Of a stretch of DNA of 11,167 bases, positions 6,060 through 11,167 are shown piece after piece. This stretch comes from Bacteroidales bacterium (GTDB lineage Bacteria; Bacteroidota; Bacteroidia; Bacteroidales; Paludibacteraceae). Position 1 is the stretch's first letter; every line of letters begins with the position of its first letter. The DNA lies in assembly GCA_018066005.1 (NCBI GenBank), contig JAGHSG010000059.1, forward strand, positions 1 to 11,167. The letters are read 5' to 3'. A model generated the notes under the pieces. The model saw nothing but the letters and a program-made list of their open reading frames with translations, was not told the DNA's origin and made no database searches. Position numbers and translations under genes: made by a program.

Positions 6060-8123
6060 CGCAAGTATTTTACTATCATTATTACCCTGTTAATCTTCCT
6101 TCTCATTCCCTCTTGCGGGTTGAAGACGAAGATTAAGCGTGCTGACCGCAAGTTTGCCATCGGTGAGTATTACGATGCCGCAGACCTGTATCGGCAGATA
6201 TATCCGCGTGTCAACAAGACGGATAAGAAACTCAAAGGGCGTATTGCCTATAACCAAGGTGAATGTTATCGTATTCTGAACAACAGCAAAGCCGTTACAG
6301 CCTACCAGCACGCCGTCAGCAACAAGTATCAAAATCAGAACGACACCGTTTATTTGCACTTGGCGCAGGCGTTGCAATATCAGGGCAAATACTCCCTTGC
6401 CGAGAAGTCGTATAAGCAGTTCCTGGAACTTCATCCCAACGACTATGTAGCCCAAGCGGGACTTTATTCTTGCCAGCAGATCGGTACGTGGAAAAAAGAG
6501 CAGACACGGCATAAAGTAACGCTTGTCAAAGATTTCAATGCCAAGCGTACGTCCAATTTCTGCCCCGCTTTTATAGGAACGGACGCCGGTGGCGTTATGT
6601 TTACTTCCAACAGACAGGAAAAAACGACTTCCAAGAAGACCAAGCGCGTCTCGCCCGTAACAGGCGCTATGACGTTCAATCTCTACACTTCGCGCAGGGA
6701 TATGAATATGAAATGGGGAGAGATAAGTTTAGCCGAAGGGCTGTATAATAGCGAAGCGTCCGAATCGGATGCCGAGAACGACTCCACGGCACAGAAAACA
6801 GGCACGCAGGAATTAGGTGTTTGCTCTTTTACCGGCGACGGCAAGACAATGTATTTCACCTTCTCACAACCTATCAACGGACAGGACCTCGGTACTAAAA
6901 TTTTCCGCTCCACCCGTACAGGCGGAGAATGGGGCGAGCCGCAGGAGATGAAACTCTTTTTGGACAGTTCAATTACGGTCGGACACCCCGCTATCAATGC
7001 CGAAGGCGACACGCTTTACTTTGCTTCGGACGCTCCCGGCGGATACGGCGGCAAGGATATTTGGATGGCAGAGTTGGAAGGAGATACGTGGATCAACGTG
7101 CAGAACCTCGGTCCGCAAATCAACACTTCTGCCGACGAGATGTTCCCAACTATCCGTTACAACGGAGAGTTGTATTTCTCCTCCACGGGTCACCCGGGTT
7201 ACGGCGGATTGGACATTTTCCGTGCCGTACCTACCGGAGAAAAAGACACCAATGATGTACGTCTGTGGGAAATAGCCAATATGGCGATGCCTTTCAACTC
7301 GTCCGGAGACGACTTCGGTATCACCTTTGACGGCGAATCATCCAATGGTTTGTTCTCCTCCAACAGGGGACAGAAGAAAGGTTTGGACCAGATATACAGT
7401 TTCATCTTACCCGAACTCATTTATGTGGTGGAAGGTAAGTTGACCGACCCCAACGGCGACCCCATCATCGACGGAACATTACGTTTGGTAGGCAATGACG
7501 GTACGAATCAGAAGTTGCAAGTACGCAAGGACGGTGCGTACCACCTCAAACTCAGCAAGGAAGTCAAATATGTCATGTTAGCCACTTCGCGCGGCTACCT
7601 GAATAGCAAGGAAGCGCTTACTACGGAAGGGTTGAAAGACTCCCGTACCTTTACGCAGAACTTCACTTTGGCGCCTATTTCCAAGCCGGTCAAGATGGAT
7701 AATGTCTTCTACGAATTTGGCAAGTGGGACCTCACACCGGAGAGTGAAACCAGTTTGAATGCCCTTGTTAAGATGCTGAACGACAACCCCAATATAACGA
7801 TTGAACTCTCGGCTCATACCGATATGGTAGGTGACTCGTTGGCTAACCGCACTTTGTCGGAGAAGCGCGCGCAGTCTTGCGTTAATTACCTTATCAAAGC
7901 AGGTATAGACAAGGAGCGTCTGACGCCTGTCGGGTATGGCGAAGACCGCCCCGTGGTGGCAGATAAGGCTCTTCATAAACAATATCCGTATATTCCTGTG
8001 GAACAAGTGCTGGATGAGCATTTTATCAACTTGTTGGAATCTACGCAACAACGGGATGTCTGCAACCAGATTAACCGTCGTACCGAATTCAAAGTGCTGA
8101 AAACAACGTATAAACTATACTAA
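6057..8123 (+). CDS. PorE-like OmpA-family lipoprotein (TPR, beta-propeller, CRD, OmpA domains)
   Basis: A 688-residue outer-membrane-associated lipoprotein. Residues 1-19 are a lipoprotein signal ending LIPS-C20. TPR-like helices follow (about 25-135: GEYYDAADLYRQIYP, YNQGECYRILNN, AQALQYQGKYSLAEKSYKQF). Next comes a PD40/WD40-like propeller (about 165-450) with blades such as GDTLYFASDAPGGYGGKDIW, ELYFSSTGHPGYGGLDIF and GLFSSNRGQKKGLDQIY. A carboxypeptidase-regulatory-like domain follows (about 455-540, VVEGKLTDPNGDPIIDGTL), then an OmpA C-terminal domain (about 547-688). Its peptidoglycan-contact residues are D589 in AHTD and R604 in SEKRAQ, 15 apart as in OmpA. This order matches PorE of the Porphyromonas gingivalis type IX secretion system, but other Bacteroidetes paralogues share it, so orthology is unproven. 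The start must be TTG at 6057: it gives the complete signal peptide, and no in-frame ATG occurs before about residue 210. The stop overlaps the thyA start by one base. Confidence 0.88.
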   Translation: MRKYFTIIITLLIFLLIPSCGLKTKIKRADRKFAIGEYYDAADLYRQIYPRVNKTDKKLKGRIAYNQGECYRILNNSKAVTAYQHAVSNKYQNQNDTVYLHLAQALQYQGKYSLAEKSYKQFLELHPNDYVAQAGLYSCQQIGTWKKEQTRHKVTLVKDFNAKRTSNFCPAFIGTDAGGVMFTSNRQEKTTSKKTKRVSPVTGAMTFNLYTSRRDMNMKWGEISLAEGLYNSEASESDAENDSTAQKTGTQELGVCSFTGDGKTMYFTFSQPINGQDLGTKIFRSTRTGGEWGEPQEMKLFLDSSITVGHPAINAEGDTLYFASDAPGGYGGKDIWMAELEGDTWINVQNLGPQINTSADEMFPTIRYNGELYFSSTGHPGYGGLDIFRAVPTGEKDTNDVRLWEIANMAMPFNSSGDDFGITFDGESSNGLFSSNRGQKKGLDQIYSFILPELIYVVEGKLTDPNGDPIIDGTLRLVGNDGTNQKLQVRKDGAYHLKLSKEVKYVMLATSRGYLNSKEALTTEGLKDSRTFTQNFTLAPISKPVKMDNVFYEFGKWDLTPESETSLNALVKMLNDNPNITIELSAHTDMVGDSLANRTLSEKRAQSCVNYLIKAGIDKERLTPVGYGEDRPVVADKALHKQYPYIPVEQVLDEHFINLLESTQQRDVCNQINRRTEFKVLKTTYKLY

Positions 8124-8917
8124 TGAAACAATATCTTGAACTTTGTCAACGTGTCTTGGATGAAGGTGTCGTCAAGGGCGACCGCACCGGAACAGGAACC
8201 ATGTCCATTTTCGGACATCAGATGCGTTTTAATATGGCAGACGGTTTTCCGCTCCTGACCACGAAGAAGTTGCATCTCAAATCCATCATCTACGAACTGC
8301 TATGGTTCTTGCAAGGCGATACCAACGTCAAATACCTGCAAGATCACGGTGTACGTATCTGGAACGAGTGGGCGGACGAGAACGGCGAGTTAGGTCCTGT
8401 CTATGGACACCAATGGCGTTCTTGGCCTGACTACCAAGGGGGCACCATCGACCAGATAGCCAACCTTGTGGAACAGATACGGACGAATCCTAATAGCCGG
8501 CGACTGATTGTCTCGGCGTGGAATGTGGCAGAAGTGGATAATATGGCTTTGCCGCCTTGCCATTGTTTGTTTCAGTACTATGTAGCCGACGGCAAACTGA
8601 GTTTGCAACTCTATCAGCGTAGTGCAGATATCTTCTTGGGCGTTCCGTTTAATATCGCATCCTATGCCCTACTCCTTCAGATGATGGCACAGGTGACAGG
8701 TCTGCAATGCGGCGACTTTGTGCATACGTTAGGTGACGCCCATATCTATCTTAACCACTTGGACCAAGTGCGTCTGCAACTGACCCGCGAACCGCGTCCG
8801 CTACCTACTATGCGGCTCAATCCGGATGTTAAAGACCTCTTTGGCTTCCAATACGAAGACTTCGAATTACTCAACTACGACCCGCACCCCCACATCGCCG
8901 GCACCGTCAGCGTCTAA
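8123..8917 (+). CDS. thyA: Thymidylate synthase ThyA
   Basis: Converts dUMP and 5,10-methylene-tetrahydrofolate to dTMP and dihydrofolate in the cytosol. It is 264 residues, the same length as the E. coli enzyme, and aligns by eye nearly end to end without gaps. Visible functional sites: DRTGTGT with the phosphate-binding Arg21, the folate-binding W.EWADENGELGPVYG.QWR block (about 80-100), the catalytic C146 in LPPCHC, the phosphate-binding QRSADIFLGVPFN segment (about 165-177), and HTLGDAHIYLNH (about 201-212). All expected catalytic residues are present. The ATG overlaps the stop of the PorE-like gene by one base (TAATG), implying coupled translation. folA follows 36 bp later, so the enzyme that makes dihydrofolate and the one that recycles it are encoded together. 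Confidence 0.98.
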   Translation: MKQYLELCQRVLDEGVVKGDRTGTGTMSIFGHQMRFNMADGFPLLTTKKLHLKSIIYELLWFLQGDTNVKYLQDHGVRIWNEWADENGELGPVYGHQWRSWPDYQGGTIDQIANLVEQIRTNPNSRRLIVSAWNVAEVDNMALPPCHCLFQYYVADGKLSLQLYQRSADIFLGVPFNIASYALLLQMMAQVTGLQCGDFVHTLGDAHIYLNHLDQVRLQLTREPRPLPTMRLNPDVKDLFGFQYEDFELLNYDPHPHIAGTVSV

Positions 8918-8921
8918 CCTC

Positions 8922-8942
8922 TTAATTCAAAATTCTTAATTC
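8922..8942. repeat. 7-bp AT-rich repeat between thyA and folA
   Basis: Three 7-bp units, TTAATTC, AAAATTC and TTAATTC, followed by CTCTAAACT (8942-8950), which shares its CTCTAAA heptamer with the 3397-3445 array. Together they take up nearly all of the 36-bp gap between thyA and folA. Confidence 0.8.
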
Positions 8943-8953
8943 TCTAAACTAAC

Positions 8954-9475
8954 ATGGTCAGTATCATCGTAGCCATATCAACCAATAATGCCATCGGTCA
9001 GAAAGGCGACCTGTTGTGTCACATGCCGACTGACCTCAAGCATTTCAAGACCATCACCACGGGGCATCCTGTTCTGATGGGTGAGCGCACGTTCTATTCG
9101 CTCCCCAAACGTCCCCTACCCAACCGCCGCAATATCGTGCTGACGGATAACCCTGCTTTTGCAGCCGAAGGCGTGGAGGTAGTTCACTCCATCCCCGAAG
9201 CCCAACAATTAATTAACGATTCACCAACTCACCAACTCACCGATTCCCCCGAAACTTTTATCCTCGGCGGCGGCATGGTTTATCGTCAGTTCTTCCCCTT
9301 GGCGGATAAGTTGTACATCACGCACATCCACCACACGTTCCCGGATGCAGACACGTTCTTCCCCGAGATAACGGCCGATGAGTGGGAATTAGTCAGCGAA
9401 GAGAGACATCAGGCAGACGAGAATAATCCGTTTGATTACTCGTTCTGCGAATATACACGCAAAAAACATAATTGA
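8954..9475 (+). CDS. folA: Dihydrofolate reductase with a repeat-encoded extra loop
   Basis: Reduces dihydrofolate to tetrahydrofolate with NADPH, closing the cycle opened by ThyA encoded just upstream. It has 173 residues against 159 in E. coli. Visible family motifs: N-terminal SIIVAIS.NNAIG, the active-site acid D27 in MPTDLKHFK, GHPVLMGERTFYSLP for cofactor binding, RPLPNRRNIVLT, and FILGGGMVY..F (the NADPH-binding GG pair). Two points are odd. Position 22, usually tryptophan (LPWHLP), is cysteine here (LLCHMP). Residues 89-100 (DSPTHQLTDSPE), just before the GGG strand, are encoded by four 8-bp tandem units and lengthen that loop by about eight residues against E. coli by hand alignment. 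All other core residues look intact, so the enzyme is expected to be active. Confidence 0.96.
   Translation: MVSIIVAISTNNAIGQKGDLLCHMPTDLKHFKTITTGHPVLMGERTFYSLPKRPLPNRRNIVLTDNPAFAAEGVEVVHSIPEAQQLINDSPTHQLTDSPETFILGGGMVYRQFFPLADKLYITHIHHTFPDADTFFPEITADEWELVSEERHQADENNPFDYSFCEYTRKKHN
9218..9249. repeat. 8-bp tandem repeat inside folA
   Basis: Four contiguous 8-bp units: GATTCACC, AACTCACC, AACTCACC, GATTCCCC. They lie in the folA reading frame and encode residues 89-99 of the reductase. Because 8 is not a multiple of 3, loss or gain of one unit would shift the folA frame; three units (24 bp) equal the roughly eight-residue surplus of this loop over E. coli. Confidence 0.88.
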
Positions 9476-9502
9476 TAACTCATAATTCAAAATTCATAAT
9501 TA
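9475..9502. repeat. 7-bp AT-rich repeat between folA and yidC
   Basis: Four degenerate 7-bp units, ATAACTC, ATAATTC, AAAATTC and ATAATTA, beginning at the last base of the folA stop and running almost to the yidC ATG at 9510. The middle unit AAAATTC also occurs between thyA and folA. Confidence 0.82.
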
Positions 9503-9509
9503 ACAAAGA

Positions 9510-11167
9510 ATGGATAAAAACACGTGGATTGGCTTTCTATTGATAGCCGCAATTATTGTAGGATTCGCTATGTTGAGTCGCCCCAGCAAGGAGCAACTGG
9601 CAGAGCGACAACGTATTAACGACAGTATTCGTATTGCCCAAGAGATGGAAAGAGAAGCGCAGATGCTCTCCGACTCTATTCAGGCAACCATCACCAATGC
9701 CGAAAATACAAAGGCAGACACGATAAGCGATGATATGTTACGTGAACAGATGGTTGCCGTTTATGGACCTTTTGCACCTGCTGCACAGGGGACGGATAGT
9801 GAAGTTATCTTGGAGAATAACCTTTTGCGTCTGCACATCGCATCCAAAGGCGGTGCTATTTCCTGTGCCGAATTGAAGGAATACCGTGCTTACGGCGATT
9901 CGGTCAACCCCTTGACGCTGTTTAAGGGCAGCGACGAGACAGATTTAAGTTTCACGTTGGTGACGGCGAATAATCGTATTCTCGCGACCCGCAATCTCTA
10001 TTTTGAGGCACAGCAACCTAACCCGCAAAACGTAGTGATGCGCCTTAAAACGGACGTGGAGGATGCCTATATCGACTTTATCTACACGTTGCCGGAAGAT
10101 ACGTATATGTTTGATTTCCAAATCGTTCCCCACAATGCCAATTTGGTATTGGCACAGAATATGAACAGTTTGGAGATGCAATGGAATCAGCGTATTCCCC
10201 AGCAGGAACGCGGTCGTAAGTTTGAAGAGCGTTATGCTCACTTGCAGTATATGACCACCAATTTGGAGCAGGAGCGCATGTCCGAAGCCAAGCACGACAC
10301 CAAGCGCGAATCGGGTAAGGTACGTTGGATAGGTTACAAGGACCAGTTCTTCTCCACGGTGATGATAGCCAACGATGCGTTCACGTCGTGCGAGTTTGAA
10401 TCCACGCCCGAGGGCGCGCATACGCGTTATATTAAGGAGTTCAACACCAAAGCCGGTGTAGGTTTTGATTTATCGGGTCAGCAACCGACGTCTTTCCGTT
10501 ATTTTATGGGTCCGAACAACTACAACCTGCTGAAGAGTTACGACCACAATGCGGAGAACGAAGCCATCAAACTGCACTTGCAGGAGATTGTGCTGCAAGG
10601 ATGGCGTATTATTATTTGGATTAACCAAATCTTCTCCTTCCCGGTCTTTGACTGGTTGCTGCGTTTCGGTCTGCCTATCGGTTGGGTTATCCTGCTGATG
10701 ACGCTGATTATCAAACTGATTATCTTGCCGTTTGTGTTTGCTTCGTATAAATCGAGTGCCAAGATGCGTGTTTTGAAACCGCAGATAGACGAGATAAACG
10801 CCAAGTATCCTATGGATAAGATGCAGGAGCGTCAGCAAGCCACGATGGCATTGTATCAGCGTGCCGGTGTCAGTCCTATGTCGGGCTGTCTGCCTATGCT
10901 GTTCCAGATGCCTATTTTGATGGCGATGTTCTGGTTCTTCCCCATTGCTATTGAGTTGCGCGGTCAGTCCTTGTGGTGGGCAGAGGATCTCTCGGCTTAC
11001 GACGCTATATTAACTTGGGGAACCTCTATCCCACTCTTGGGCGACCACTTGTCCCTGTTCTGCTTGATTATGACGGTAGCCAACTTGGGTTATACGATTA
11101 TCACGATGCAGAGTCAGGCAACCGACCCGAATATGAAGTTTATGAAGTGGATGATGTATCTCATGCC
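9510..11167 (+). CDS. yidC: Membrane protein insertase YidC, 3' end outside window
   Basis: YidC/Oxa1-family insertase that places and folds proteins in the inner membrane, with or without SecYEG. 552 complete codons are seen before the right edge, so only the last part is missing. Residues 5-22 form the first membrane helix, followed by a charged, Q/E-rich linker and the large periplasmic beta-sandwich domain (about 75-340). The conserved core starts near 365: a helical WRIIIWINQIFSFP segment, then the membrane helix IGWVILLMTLIIKLIILPF. In this helix K402 sits where E. coli has the hydrophilic-groove Arg366. The cytosolic hairpin SSAKMRVLKPQIDEINAKYP follows, then GCLPMLFQMPILMAMFWFF and two further membrane segments. 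I chose the ATG at 9510 because the first helix follows directly and it lies after the repeat. It is the last visible gene of the rightward operon, 34 bp from folA. Confidence 0.97.
   Translation, partial: MDKNTWIGFLLIAAIIVGFAMLSRPSKEQLAERQRINDSIRIAQEMEREAQMLSDSIQATITNAENTKADTISDDMLREQMVAVYGPFAPAAQGTDSEVILENNLLRLHIASKGGAISCAELKEYRAYGDSVNPLTLFKGSDETDLSFTLVTANNRILATRNLYFEAQQPNPQNVVMRLKTDVEDAYIDFIYTLPEDTYMFDFQIVPHNANLVLAQNMNSLEMQWNQRIPQQERGRKFEERYAHLQYMTTNLEQERMSEAKHDTKRESGKVRWIGYKDQFFSTVMIANDAFTSCEFESTPEGAHTRYIKEFNTKAGVGFDLSGQQPTSFRYFMGPNNYNLLKSYDHNAENEAIKLHLQEIVLQGWRIIIWINQIFSFPVFDWLLRFGLPIGWVILLMTLIIKLIILPFVFASYKSSAKMRVLKPQIDEINAKYPMDKMQERQQATMALYQRAGVSPMSGCLPMLFQMPILMAMFWFFPIAIELRGQSLWWAEDLSAYDAILTWGTSIPLLGDHLSLFCLIMTVANLGYTIITMQSQATDPNMKFMKWMMYLM

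Noticed and set aside
7578..8051. A 157-codon minus-strand open frame opposite the OmpA domain
   Set aside because: It is antisense to a well-supported OmpA domain with intact binding residues and has no recognisable motif.
9945..10421. Minus-strand open frames opposite yidC (also 10470-10838)
   Set aside because: They are shadows of the yidC coding sequence; the yidC translation is typical throughout.
10713..10715. Lys402 in YidC where E. coli has Arg366, as a possible defect
   Set aside because: A positive charge is kept in the groove, and lysine at this position is, as I recall, usual in Bacteroidetes YidC.

Overview
The window reads as chromosomal DNA of a member of the Bacteroidetes, most likely order Bacteroidales. 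Three things point there. The two promoters that can be read have the Bacteroides-type form (TTTG or TTG about -33, TAnnTTTG at -7). There are no obvious Shine-Dalgarno sites. The gene families include a PorE-like TPR/beta-propeller/OmpA lipoprotein, a long YidC with a large periplasmic domain, a small F..HIG..KAMR.RGI.C membrane protein, and an OmpH/Skp-like protein. I cannot place it to genus from sequence alone.

Layout. A 141-bp intergenic region (about 4252-4392) holds two back-to-back promoters that drive two divergent gene clusters. The leftward cluster (minus strand, 4251 to 1) encodes a 66-residue membrane protein, an OmpH/Skp-like coiled-coil protein, a 609-residue outer-membrane barrel candidate, and a 5'-nucleotidase lipoprotein cut by the window's left edge. 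The rightward cluster (plus strand, 4393 to 11167) encodes a bactofilin, a DUF1015 protein, a PorE-like OmpA-family lipoprotein, thymidylate synthase (thyA), dihydrofolate reductase (folA) and the membrane insertase YidC, cut by the right edge. Spacing is tight (1-nt overlap to 55 bp) and no internal terminator hairpin was seen, so each side looks like one operon.

How the genes fit together. The leftward operon is a cell-envelope set: small membrane protein, periplasmic or membrane-anchored chaperone-like protein, outer-membrane protein, and nucleotide-scavenging lipoprotein. The rightward operon mixes envelope architecture (bactofilin scaffold, peptidoglycan-binding OmpA lipoprotein, membrane-protein insertion) with the thymidylate/folate cycle: ThyA turns dUMP to dTMP and makes dihydrofolate, which FolA reduces back to tetrahydrofolate.

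The most unusual signal is a set of short degenerate tandem repeats at many gene junctions. There are seven 7-bp units filling the gap between the ompH-like gene and the barrel gene. Four 11-bp units sit upstream of the PorE-like gene, and the last one supplies its TTG start codon. There are 7-bp AT-rich units between thyA and folA and between folA and yidC. An 8-bp tandem repeat lies inside folA and encodes an extra surface loop. These repeats are the main candidate for something poorly described here. No mobile element, CRISPR array, RNA gene or defence system was recognised.
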